From positions 539,365-603,364 of the forward strand of contig LBMP01000001.1 of NCBI GenBank assembly GCA_001184205.1: a stretch of 64,000 nt of DNA. Reading direction: 5' to 3'. Each line of letters opens with the position of its first letter. The stretch's first letter is position 1. A program made the position numbers and the translations under genes. The stretch is from Desulfocarbo indianensis (GTDB taxonomy: Bacteria > Desulfobacterota > Desulfarculia > Desulfarculales > Desulfarculaceae). A model generated the notes under the pieces. That model saw only the letters and a list, made by a program, of their open reading frames with translations. It was not told the origin of the DNA and made no database searches. This document shows positions 11,738 through 20,029 of the stretch, piece by piece.

Positions 11738-14527
11738 ATGGACTACAAAGCCACCTTGAATCTTCCCAAGACCGATTTTCCCATGAAGGCCAACCTGCCC
11801 AAGCGCGAGCCCCAGCTCCTGGAGCGCTGGGAAAAGGAAGGCCTCTATCACCAGCTGCGCCAGGCCGCAGAGGGCAAGGATAAATACATTCTGCACGATG
11901 GACCGCCCTATGCCAATGGCCACATCCACATGGGCACCGCCCTCAACAAGGTGCTCAAGGATTTCATCGTGAAATCCCGCCAGATGTCGGGCCTGGACGC
12001 GGTGTACGTGCCGGGCTGGGATTGCCATGGGCTGCCCATCGAGCACGAGGTGGACAAGAAGCTGGGCCCCAAGAAGGCGGCCATGAGCCAGGCCGACGTG
12101 CGCCGCGAGTGCCGGGTCTACGCCGGTAAGTTTCTGGATATCCAACGGGAAGAGTTCAAGCGCCTGGGGGTGTTGGGCCATTGGGAAGAGCCCTACATAA
12201 CCATGAATTACCCCTACGAGGCGGTGATAGCCAGGGAGCTGGCCCGCTTCTATCACAACGGCGGGGTGTACCGCTCCAAAAAACCCATCTACTGGTGCAA
12301 CGACTGCGTCACCGCCCTGGCCGAGGCCGAGGTGGAATACGCCGACCACACCAGCCCCAGCATCTACGTGGCCTTCCCCCTCCTGGACGACCTCTCCGCC
12401 AAATACCCCGGCCTCAAAGGGCTGGAGGTGTTCCTGGTGATCTGGACCACCACCCCCTGGACCATCCCGGCCAACCTGGCGGTGGCGGCCCATCCTGATT
12501 TCGAATACGTGGCGGTGAAGCGCCAGGGCAAGGCCTACGTCATGGCCAGCCGCCTGGCTCCCCTGTGCATGGACACCTTCGGCCTGGAGGGCTGGGAGAT
12601 AGCCGCCCAGATCGACCCCAAGGACCTGGAGGGCGTTAAAGCCAAGCATCCTCTGTATGACCGCGAGTCCCTGGGCGTGCTGGCCGACTACGTGACCCTG
12701 GAGGCGGGCACCGGCCTGGTGCACACCGCGCCGGGCCACGGCCGCGAGGACTACGAGACCGGCCTCCGCTACGGCCTGGAGGTTTATTCGCCGGTGGACG
12801 ACCACGGCCGCTTCACCGAGGAGGTGGGCTTTTTCGCGGGCCAGAAGGTCTTCGAGGCCAACGAGGCGGTGGTGGCCAAGCTGAAGGAAGTGGGCGCGCT
12901 TTTGGGCAGCGAGAAGATAACCCACTCCTATCCCCACTGCTGGCGCTGCAAGAAGCCGGTGATCTTCCGGGCCACGGCCCAGTGGTTCATCTCCATGGAG
13001 GAAAACCGCCTGCGGGCCAAGAGCCTGGAGGCCATCCGCCGGGACGTGCAATGGGTGCCCAAGTGGGGCCGCGAGCGCATCTACGGCATGATCGAGAACC
13101 GGCCCGACTGGTGCATCAGCCGCCAGCGCTCCTGGGGCGTGCCCATCATCGTGTTCCGCTGCGAGGACTGCGGCCAGAACGTGCTCACCCCGGAGATGAG
13201 CGAAAGCGTGTGCGCGGTTTTCGAGAAAGAGGGCGCCGACGCCTGGTTCGAGCGCACCCCGGCCGAGCTTCTGGGCGGCAAGGACGCCTGTCCCCTGTGC
13301 GGCGGCCGCAACCTGGCCAAGGAAAACGACATCCTGGACGTGTGGTTCGATTCGGGCTGCTCCCAGGCCGCGGTGCTGAAAGCCCGGCCCGAGCTGCGCT
13401 GGCCCGCCGACCTCTACCTGGAGGGCTCGGACCAGCATCGCGGCTGGTTCCACAGCTCGCTGTTGTGCGCCATGGGCACCGAGGGCGCGCCGCCCTACAA
13501 GATGGTGCTCACCCACGGCTTCGTGGTGGACGGCGAGGGCCGCAAGATGTCCAAGAGCCTGGGCAACGTTATCCCGCCCCAAAAGGTGATAGACCGCTAC
13601 GGCGCGGAGGTCTTGCGCCTGTGGGTGGCCGCCGAGGACTACACGGTGGACATCCGCATCTCCGACGACATTCTGAAGCAGCTTTCCGAGGCCTACCGCC
13701 GCATCAGGAACACCATGCGCTTCCTTTTGGGCAACCTCTTTGACTTCGACCCGGAAAAGGACCAGGTGGCTCCGGCGGACATGGGCGAGATGGACCGCTA
13801 CATCCTGGCGCGCCTGCAAGACCTGGTGGACGAGGTGCTGGCGGCCTATGACGAGTTCGCCTTCCACCGGGCCTTCCACCGGCTGCACAACTTCTGCGTG
13901 GTGGATCTCTCCGGCTTCTACCTGGACGTGATAAAGGACCGGCTCTACACCCACAAGACCGACGGCCCCTCCCGCCGGGCCGCCCAGACCGTGCTCCACC
14001 GCATGGCCTCGCAAATGGTGCGGCTCATGGCCCCCGTCTTAAGCTTCACCGCCGAGGAGGTGTGGGACCATCTGCCCGGAGCCAAAGCCCAAGCCGCCAG
14101 CGTGCACTTGAGCCTGTTCCCGGAGCGCCGCCAGGGCCAGCCCGGCCAGGAGGAGAGCGCTCTCAAAGAAAAATGGCAAAAGCTCCTGGCCATCCGCGAC
14201 TGGGTGAACGTGGGCATGGACAAAGCGCGCAAGGAAAAGCTCATCGGCAATTCCCTGGACGCCAAACTCACGGTGGAAACCGCCAGCGAGGAGGGCCGGT
14301 TCCTCCAGGCCAACGCCGAGGCTTTCCAGGAGCTGGCCATGGTCAGCGAGCTGGTTTTCGCTGGCAGCCTGGAGGCGCCCACGGTGAGCGGCGAGGAAAA
14401 AGAGATGAAGCCCCTGTATCTCATTGAACGCACCGAGCAGGAAAAGTGCCCGCGCTGCTGGAAGCGGCGGCCCGAGGTGGGGCCGGAGCAGGAGATCTGC
14501 CGCGACTGCCGGGAAGCCCTGGCTTAG
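11738..14527 (+). CDS. ileS: Isoleucyl-tRNA synthetase
   Basis: Charges tRNA-Ile. A 929-residue class I synthetase: HIGH-type motif GPPYANGHIHMGTAL (about 53-67), CP1 editing domain with VIWTTTPWTIPANLA, KMSKS motif GRKMSKSLGNVI (about 600), anticodon-binding helices, and a C-terminal zinc finger CPRCWKRRPEV...CRDCREAL. The start MDYKATLNLPKTDFPMKANLPKREP with GAGGA 8 bases upstream is preferred over an upstream in-frame start at 11624. It is followed after 12 bases by lspA, a common pairing. Confidence 0.98.
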   Translation: MDYKATLNLPKTDFPMKANLPKREPQLLERWEKEGLYHQLRQAAEGKDKYILHDGPPYANGHIHMGTALNKVLKDFIVKSRQMSGLDAVYVPGWDCHGLPIEHEVDKKLGPKKAAMSQADVRRECRVYAGKFLDIQREEFKRLGVLGHWEEPYITMNYPYEAVIARELARFYHNGGVYRSKKPIYWCNDCVTALAEAEVEYADHTSPSIYVAFPLLDDLSAKYPGLKGLEVFLVIWTTTPWTIPANLAVAAHPDFEYVAVKRQGKAYVMASRLAPLCMDTFGLEGWEIAAQIDPKDLEGVKAKHPLYDRESLGVLADYVTLEAGTGLVHTAPGHGREDYETGLRYGLEVYSPVDDHGRFTEEVGFFAGQKVFEANEAVVAKLKEVGALLGSEKITHSYPHCWRCKKPVIFRATAQWFISMEENRLRAKSLEAIRRDVQWVPKWGRERIYGMIENRPDWCISRQRSWGVPIIVFRCEDCGQNVLTPEMSESVCAVFEKEGADAWFERTPAELLGGKDACPLCGGRNLAKENDILDVWFDSGCSQAAVLKARPELRWPADLYLEGSDQHRGWFHSSLLCAMGTEGAPPYKMVLTHGFVVDGEGRKMSKSLGNVIPPQKVIDRYGAEVLRLWVAAEDYTVDIRISDDILKQLSEAYRRIRNTMRFLLGNLFDFDPEKDQVAPADMGEMDRYILARLQDLVDEVLAAYDEFAFHRAFHRLHNFCVVDLSGFYLDVIKDRLYTHKTDGPSRRAAQTVLHRMASQMVRLMAPVLSFTAEEVWDHLPGAKAQAASVHLSLFPERRQGQPGQEESALKEKWQKLLAIRDWVNVGMDKARKEKLIGNSLDAKLTVETASEEGRFLQANAEAFQELAMVSELVFAGSLEAPTVSGEEKEMKPLYLIERTEQEKCPRCWKRRPEVGPEQEICRDCREALA

Positions 14528-14539
14528 GGAGGCGCGCGG

Positions 14540-15010
14540 ATGGGGGGACGCATGCTGAAGGTGGCCGCCACGGCCCTGATCCTGGTGGCGCTGGATCAGA
14601 TCACCAAGTTCATGGCCGAAAGCTGGCTCACCTTGGCCTCCCCGGTCACGGTGATTCCCCGGCTGTTCGACCTGCACCTGGTCTACAACACCGGCGCGGC
14701 CTTCAGCGCCTTCGCCGGCTGGGCGGGGGCGCGCTGGCTGTTCATGGCGGTGCAGCTCGTGGCGGTGGCCCTGGCCTTTTGGCTGGCCCGGGGCAACGTG
14801 GGCAAGAGCAAGATGGCCCAGCTGGCCCTGGGCCTCATCGCCGGCGGCGCGCTGGGCAACTTCATCGACCGGGCCCGCCTGGGCAAGGTGGTGGATTTCA
14901 TCGACTGGCACCTGGGCGACCTGCACTGGCCGGTGTTCAACCTGGCCGACGCGGGCATCAGCGTGGGCGCGGTTCTCTTGGGCTGGCTCATCCTGCGCGG
15001 CCGCGCCTGA
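14540..15010 (+). CDS. lspA: Lipoprotein signal peptidase (signal peptidase II)
   Basis: Inner-membrane aspartyl protease that removes the signal peptide of diacylglyceryl-prolipoproteins. 156 residues, four hydrophobic helices; LVALDQITKFMAE, VYNTGAAFSAFAG, the catalytic-Asp motifs GGALGNFIDRARLGKVVDFIDW and PVFNLADAGISVG are all present. GGAGG lies 7 bases before the start. Placed between ileS and lgt, so lipoprotein maturation steps are adjacent. Confidence 0.96.
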   Translation: MGGRMLKVAATALILVALDQITKFMAESWLTLASPVTVIPRLFDLHLVYNTGAAFSAFAGWAGARWLFMAVQLVAVALAFWLARGNVGKSKMAQLALGLIAGGALGNFIDRARLGKVVDFIDWHLGDLHWPVFNLADAGISVGAVLLGWLILRGRA

Positions 15011-15104
15011 GGCCGGCGGGGGGCGGGGGCTGGGAGGACCGGCCCGCGTCTGCTACAATCTTCGCTGACCCTTTGAGCCGGCAACCACTTCCCGCGGGGC
15101 GGCC

Positions 15105-15869
15105 ATGCATCCCATTCTTTTTCAGCTCGGACCCGTGACCATATATTCATACGGCGCCATGCTGGCCCTGGGGGCCGGCCTGGGCCTCATCGTGCTCAAC
15201 CGCCTGGCCGCGGCCAACGGCCTTAACCCGGACCGGGTGGGCAGCCTGGCCCTGTGGGTGCTTTTGGCGGCCATCGCCGGCAGCCGGCTGGTGTTCGTTT
15301 TCCTGGAGCCGGCCTCCTTCATCGCCGCGCCCTGGCGGGTGCTGTATTTTTGGGAAGGCGGCCTGGTGTTTTACGGCGGGGTGGCCGGCGGGCTCATCAC
15401 CGGCTTCCTCCTGTCCCGGCGCTGGGGTATTCCGCTGCTGCCCTTGTTCGATTGCTTCGCCCCCGGTCTGGCCCTGGGCCAGGCGGTGGGGCGCATCGGC
15501 TGCTTTATGGCGGGCTGCTGCTACGGCCAGCCCTGTGAGGGCTGCGCTTTCGGGGTGACCTTCACCGACCCCCACACCCTGGCCCCTCCCGGCGTGGCCC
15601 TGCACCCCACCCAGCTCTATTCCTCGGTCGCCCTGTTCATCATCTTCGGCGCGAGCCTTTTTGCGTGGCGATGGAGGCGCTTCGCCGGCCAGGTGTTTTT
15701 CACCTACGGCCTGCTGCACGGCATCGCCAGGGTGATCATCGAGCAGTTCCGGGGCGATTGGCGGGGCGAGGCCCTGGTGGCCGGGCTTACGCCCACCGCG
15801 CTTTTCGCCCTGGGCTTCGCTCTGTTCAGCGCCCTGATGCTGGTTTATCTTTTCCGCAAAAAAGCCTGA
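15105..15869 (+). CDS. lgt: Prolipoprotein diacylglyceryl transferase
   Basis: Transfers diacylglycerol from phosphatidylglycerol to the lipobox cysteine, the step before LspA. 254 residues with about seven membrane helices; YSYGAMLALGAGLG, FYGGVAGGLITG and the signature ALGQAVGRIGCFMAGCCYGQPC are diagnostic, as is LHPTQLYSS and the HGIARVIIEQFRGD stretch near the end. It follows lspA by 94 bases and precedes gcvH by 15. Confidence 0.96.
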   Translation: MHPILFQLGPVTIYSYGAMLALGAGLGLIVLNRLAAANGLNPDRVGSLALWVLLAAIAGSRLVFVFLEPASFIAAPWRVLYFWEGGLVFYGGVAGGLITGFLLSRRWGIPLLPLFDCFAPGLALGQAVGRIGCFMAGCCYGQPCEGCAFGVTFTDPHTLAPPGVALHPTQLYSSVALFIIFGASLFAWRWRRFAGQVFFTYGLLHGIARVIIEQFRGDWRGEALVAGLTPTALFALGFALFSALMLVYLFRKKA

Positions 15870-15884
15870 AAAGGAGAGGTCCCC

Positions 15885-16265
15885 TTGGAGTTTCCCCCGG
15901 AGCTGAGCTACAGCCAGGAGCACTTCTGGGTGCGCCAGGAAGACGACGGCCAGGTGGTCTTGGGCATCAGCGATTACGCCCAGGATCAATTGGGCAAGGT
16001 GGTCTACGTGGATTTGCCCGAGGCGGGCGACCAGGTGGAGGCCGGCCAGGAGATGGGCGCGGTGGAAAGCGCCAAGAGCGTCAGCGACCTTATCTCGCCG
16101 GTCAGCGGCGAGGTGCTGGAGGTCAACGAGTCCCTGGCCGACGATCCCGCCGCCTTGAACGACGACCCCTACGGCCGGGGCTGGCTGGCGCGGGTGAAGC
16201 TGGAAGAAAGCCTGCCCGCTGGCCTAATGAGCGCCGCCCAATACGCCAAGCTCCTGGGCCTGTAG
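15885..16265 (+). CDS. gcvH: Glycine cleavage system H protein-like lipoyl carrier
   Basis: A 126-residue lipoyl-domain protein. It reads SYSQEHFWVR, LGISDYAQDQLGKVVYVDLPEAGDQV, and GAVESAKSVSDLISPVSGEV with the lipoylated lysine at Lys64, then NDDPYGRGWLARVKL. Start is TTG at 15885 with AAGGAGAGG upstream. No other glycine cleavage genes are nearby, so it may serve as a stand-alone lipoyl carrier (for example for lipoate assembly) rather than in glycine breakdown; that is inference. It converges on the flippase-like gene. Confidence 0.9.
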   Translation: MEFPPELSYSQEHFWVRQEDDGQVVLGISDYAQDQLGKVVYVDLPEAGDQVEAGQEMGAVESAKSVSDLISPVSGEVLEVNESLADDPAALNDDPYGRGWLARVKLEESLPAGLMSAAQYAKLLGL

Positions 16266-16277
16266 AACGGAAGCCGG

Positions 16278-16314
16278 GCCGGCGGGCCTAGCCGGGGCCG
16301 GCGGGCTTAGCCGG
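16278..16314. repeat. Direct repeat between convergent genes
   Basis: Two nearly identical 18-base units, GCCGGCGGGCCTAGCCGG (16278-16295) and GCCGGCGGGCTTAGCCGG (16297-16314), between gcvH and the converging flippase-like gene. The second unit holds that gene's stop codon (TAA on the minus strand). GC-rich and able to fold; possibly a terminator region created by a small duplication. Confidence 0.6.
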
Positions 16315-17329
16315 TCTTGCCTTCCGGGTCCAGTTGCTGGCCGCCGCGTTGCAGGCCGCCCAGGCTCATGCCTTTTTTCCACATGAGATAGAGCGCCGTC
16401 CCGGTCAGGGGAAAATACTGGGCCGCCCAGAACAAGAGGCTGTAGGCCAGGGCCTCCTGCTCGCCGGCGCCGGCCATCATCAAGGCCCAAGTCACCCCCA
16501 ATTGAAAGGCCCCGATATAGCCCGGCCCGGCCGGCACCGCCGAGCCCAGGCTGCCCCCGGCCAGGGCCATGGCCGCCAGGGTCAGGCTGAAGGGCAGGCC
16601 CGCCGCCGGCAGAAAAAGCCAATAGGCGGCCAGATAGGCCAGCCACAGCAGGATGGAAAGCGATACGGCCGCGGGCAGGGCGCTGCCCCGCCCCAGCATG
16701 GCCAGGCCCTGGTGAAACGATTCCATGGCGCCCCGCGCCTTTTGCCCCAGGCGCGGCGACAAGCGGGCCAGCCAGCCGGAAACCAGCCGCATGCTGACTC
16801 CTGGCCAGCGCCACAGGGCCGCCGCCGCGGCCAGGGCGATGAGATACACGGCCAGGAGCCCATAGCCGGCGGCGCGCAGATAGCCCACCGAAAAAGCCCC
16901 GGCCTTGGCCTGGGGGTCCACCATGAGCAGCGCCAGGAACAGGAACATGAGCAGCGCCATGCCGTCCAGGATGCGCTCCACCAGAATGGTGGCCAGGACG
17001 CTGGAGGCGGGCAGGCGCTCCAGGCGCGCCAGGGCGTAGGCGCGCACCAATTCGCCCAGCCTGGCCGGCAGCACGTTGTTGGCGCCCAGGCCGATGACCG
17101 CCGCCCAGGTCAGGTTGGCCAGGCCGGTTTCGCCCAGGGGCTCCAGGATGATCCGCCAGCGCAGGGCGCGCAGCCAAAAGGAAACCGCCAGGAACAGATT
17201 CACCCCCAGGAAGTAGAGGGGGTTCACCTCCTTTATGGTCCGCCACAGGAGGCCGAAGTCCAGCTCCCGCAGCACCCAGGCCAGGCAAGCCAGGCTGACG
17301 GCCAGCCCTATGGCGACCTGGCGCTTCAT
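16307..17329 (-). CDS. Lysylphosphatidylglycerol-synthase-TM/UPF0104 flippase-like protein
   Basis: A 340-residue inner-membrane protein with about eight helices and the pattern of the YbhN/AglD family: GLAVSLACLAWVLRELDF at the start, WAAVIGLGANNVLPARLGELVRAYALARLERLPASSVLATILVERILDGMALL, and AGGSLGSAVPAGPGYIGAFQLGVTWAL. Family members lack the catalytic domain of MprF and may flip lipid-linked substrates. The start ATG overlaps the M48 protease stop by four bases (ATGA), indicating translational coupling. Confidence 0.82.
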   Translation of the reverse strand: MKRQVAIGLAVSLACLAWVLRELDFGLLWRTIKEVNPLYFLGVNLFLAVSFWLRALRWRIILEPLGETGLANLTWAAVIGLGANNVLPARLGELVRAYALARLERLPASSVLATILVERILDGMALLMFLFLALLMVDPQAKAGAFSVGYLRAAGYGLLAVYLIALAAAAALWRWPGVSMRLVSGWLARLSPRLGQKARGAMESFHQGLAMLGRGSALPAAVSLSILLWLAYLAAYWLFLPAAGLPFSLTLAAMALAGGSLGSAVPAGPGYIGAFQLGVTWALMMAGAGEQEALAYSLLFWAAQYFPLTGTALYLMWKKGMSLGGLQRGGQQLDPEGKTG

Positions 17330-19182
17330 GGCCTTGGCTCGTTCGCCAGCTTTTCGAAGCGGGCCAATTGCCGCTGGAAATATTCCACCCTTTGCCGGGG
17401 GCCGGCCTGGAGGGCCGAGCGGGAGGCGGCCAGGGCCATCTGGTATTGGCCGTTCAGGTAATAGGCCTCGGCCAGGGTGTCCCAGATATGGGGCAGGGGC
17501 GAGCGCCTCACCGCCTCCAGGGCCAGGGCCAGGGCCAGGGCCGGCCGCCGCATCGCGGGGTCCTTGGCCGTGGCGTAGAGCCAGGCCAGGGAATTGAGGG
17601 CCTCCGGGTCCTGGGGGGCCAGCTCCGCCGCGGCCCCCAAATGGCGCAAGGCCTTGGACTCGTCGCCGTCCTCCATGGCCATGATGCCCAGGCCCAGTTG
17701 CAGGGCGGCGTCATGGGGGTCCATGGCCAGCCGGTTTTCCATGGCCCGCACCACCATGCGCCGCTGCACCCCCTCGCCCCAGCCCCAATGGCCGCTGGCC
17801 AGGCCCAGGCCGCTCACCCCGATGAGCAGGGCCAGGTAGGCGGCCAGGGCCGTCTTGAGCCCGCGGGCGTGGGCCTCTATCAGCTCCGGCCTGTCTTGGG
17901 CCCGCAGCAGCACGGCCACCCGCTGGCCCACCGAGAAGTGGTGCCAGGAGGGCACGTCGCGGGTTTCTCCCGAGAGCTGGGCCACCTTCTCCAGGGCCCC
18001 GGCCAGGGGCCGGGCCTCGCCCATAAGCCGCAGGGCGAAGAGATCGGCCTGGCGCTCGAAATTGCGCATGAAATAGCCCATGACGAAACGCAGGTACAAA
18101 ACCAAAAGCGCCACCAGGGGCAGGGCCAGAAAAACGCTGAACAGGCCGCCGCCCGGATTGTCCCCGGCCAGGAGGCCCGCCCCCCAACTGGTGCCGGCCA
18201 GCCAAAGCGCCGCCATCTGCACGCCCAGGGCCATGGGCCAGGCCAGGGCGTAGGCCAAGATGAAAAAGCCCAGAAAAAAAAGCAGGTAGGAAACGAGGTG
18301 CCGGTGATGCACGTGGCCCGCCTCGTGGGCCACCACCCCGGCCAGCTCCTGCGGGCTCATGGCCTCCACCAGGGCCGGCGAGAGCAAAAGATAGCGGAAG
18401 CGGGGCGCCACCCCCAAGATGCCGGCGGTGAGCAGGCGGCCCCGCAGGATGGGCCAGCTCAGGATGGCCCCCACCTTCACCCCGGCCCTGGCCAGCACGC
18501 TTTCGGCCAGCTCGCGCACGGGGCCCGGCGGCCAATCGCGGCAGCCCCACCACAGGCGCACCAGCCAGGGGAAGAACACCGCCATCAGGGCCACGAAGGC
18601 GGCCAGAAACACCAGGTCGCCCGGGCCGGAATCCAGCCAGGCTCCGGCGGCCGGCCAGAACAGGGGCAAGAGATCCCTGAGCAGCACCACCGCCAGCCAG
18701 GGGAAGACCACCGGAGCCACGAAGCGCATCTGGCCCCAGACGAACTGGCCGCGGCTCAGGCCGTTCTGGAAGACCACCTTTTCCAGAGGATGGGTGGCCG
18801 ACCAGACCAGGGCCAGCATGAGGAAATAGAGCGCCACCGCGCAGAGGCCGGAGAGGGTCTCCGAGGAGGCCACCAAAGGCAGCGAGGAAAGATGGGCTTT
18901 GAGATCGAAGGCGATGATCATGAAGGCCAGCGCCGCCACGGCCAGCACGTGCAGCTCGGTTATCACCTGGCGGCCCCGCTTGGCCGGGTCCGCCGGCGGC
19001 CGGGGCCCGGCCAGGCGGCCCAGGGTCATGAGCACCCGCAGGCGGGCCGCCACCCAAAGCAGCAGCAGCAGCGCGGCCGAGGCCAGCGCGCTTTCCCAGG
19101 GGCCGAATTGCGGCTGCGAGGGGCGATAGGCCTCCCACACCGCCATGACCAGGATGAAGGCTATGATCTGGGAAAAAAGCAA
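17326..19182 (-). CDS. M48-family membrane metalloprotease with C-terminal TPRs
   Basis: A 618-residue protein. N-terminal half: several membrane helices. The zinc protease site ELAGVVAHEAGHVHHRHL (HExxH near residue 286) is followed by two more helices and the third ligand motif NFERQADLFALRLMG, as in HtpX/Ste24-type M48 enzymes. The C-terminal about 150 residues form TPR-like repeats (LGLGIMAMEDGDESKALRHLGAAAELAPQDPEALNSLAWLYA). Likely degrades misfolded membrane proteins or processes a partner. The start is TTG at 19182, chosen because the first hydrophobic segment (LFSQIIAFILVMAVWEAY) begins there; ribosome site weak. Coupled to the downstream flippase-like gene. Confidence 0.85.
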   Translation of the reverse strand: MLFSQIIAFILVMAVWEAYRPSQPQFGPWESALASAALLLLLWVAARLRVLMTLGRLAGPRPPADPAKRGRQVITELHVLAVAALAFMIIAFDLKAHLSSLPLVASSETLSGLCAVALYFLMLALVWSATHPLEKVVFQNGLSRGQFVWGQMRFVAPVVFPWLAVVLLRDLLPLFWPAAGAWLDSGPGDLVFLAAFVALMAVFFPWLVRLWWGCRDWPPGPVRELAESVLARAGVKVGAILSWPILRGRLLTAGILGVAPRFRYLLLSPALVEAMSPQELAGVVAHEAGHVHHRHLVSYLLFFLGFFILAYALAWPMALGVQMAALWLAGTSWGAGLLAGDNPGGGLFSVFLALPLVALLVLYLRFVMGYFMRNFERQADLFALRLMGEARPLAGALEKVAQLSGETRDVPSWHHFSVGQRVAVLLRAQDRPELIEAHARGLKTALAAYLALLIGVSGLGLASGHWGWGEGVQRRMVVRAMENRLAMDPHDAALQLGLGIMAMEDGDESKALRHLGAAAELAPQDPEALNSLAWLYATAKDPAMRRPALALALALEAVRRSPLPHIWDTLAEAYYLNGQYQMALAASRSALQAGPRQRVEYFQRQLARFEKLANEPRP

Positions 19183-19265
19183 GGAGGCACCCTTTTTGGT
19201 GAAGAGGCGAGGAAACAGGCAAGGCCCGGCGCATGATCCGCCGGGCCTTGCCTGGTGATAGCTGG

Positions 19266-19358
19266 TGGCGGAGAGAGAGGGATTCGAACCCTCGGAGGAG
19301 TTTTTAACCCCTCACTCGCTTAGCAGGCGAGCACCTTCGGCCTCTCGGTCATCTCTCC
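19266..19358 (-). tRNA. tRNA-Ser (anticodon GCT)
   Basis: 93 bases including encoded CCA. Acceptor GGAGAGA pairs with TCTCTCC, discriminator G. Anticodon stem CTCGC/GCGAG with loop CTGCTAA gives anticodon GCT, reading AGC/AGT. The long variable arm expected of tRNA-Ser and the T loop GGTTCGAATCC are present. Confidence 0.98.
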
Positions 19359-19435
19359 GCGTGCCGACTCAACTTTGGTCCGCGCCCCGGCCCGGCTGAT
19401 GGAATGATGGGCGCATCAGGGCGGCGCTTAGGTTT

Positions 19436-19523
19436 TGGCGGAGGGAGTAGGATTCGAACCCACGGAGCATTGCTGCTCAGCGGTTTTCAAGACCGCCGCC
19501 TTCGACCACTCGGCCATCCCTCC
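19436..19523 (-). tRNA. tRNA-Ser (anticodon TGA)
   Basis: 88 bases including encoded CCA. Acceptor GGAGGGA pairs with TCCCTCC. Anticodon stem GCGGT/ACCGC with loop CTTGAAA gives TGA, reading TCA and related serine codons. Long variable arm (GAGCA.../...TGCTC) and GGTTCGAATCC T loop present. It lies 77 bases from the other tRNA-Ser on the same strand, so the two may share a transcript. Confidence 0.98.
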
Positions 19524-20029
19524 GCGTCGCCGACAGATGAAAGCATTGGCGCCGGCCGTTAACGCCTGGCCTCTGATCGCCCAGGCGTGGACGGCCCTTG
19601 GGCCCGCACGGACCCAAGGGCATTATCTACCACCCCCCCCAAGGCGCGTCAACCGTTTAGGGCTTGGCCCAGCCGGCGGCGCGGCGGTCCCAAACAGGCA
19701 ATCCCCCCCGCCGGAAGGCCTTTAATTCCATCAAAACCGCAGTGGTTTAAGGGCGAAGATCCACCGCGGCCTTCAGGCGTTTGCCGGGTGGACGCCACGT
19801 TTGAAGGTGGTATATTCTATACTCTAGTAATTAATGTCAAGTGCGGTTGTGCAGACCGCGGAAAGCGCGAGGGGGGGAATGCGGTTGCGGCAGAGCCATG
19901 CGCCGCCGGCCCCGCCCCGGCTTTATTTACGGCCGCGAAGCCCCGCCAGGCGCGCGGCCGCGACGCGGCGGCAGGGGTGGAATCCGCGCAACCGGCTTAA
20001 CCGGCCAGGATATTCAAGGAGCCACGAGA
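19524..20029. other. Gene-free stretch upstream of the molybdoenzyme
   Basis: About 500 bases with no convincing gene; open frames here are GC-driven. A short A+T-rich patch at 19801-19845 (TATATTCTATACT within it) stands out in otherwise GC-rich sequence and is the likeliest promoter area for the molybdoenzyme operon and/or the tRNAs, though no well-spaced -35/-10 pair is clear. Confidence 0.5.

Noticed and set aside
19841-20029. N-terminal extension of the molybdoenzyme
   Set aside because: Extension is Arg/Gly/Pro-rich without conserved motifs; a good ribosome site precedes the ATG at 20030, and no Tat signal would be gained.
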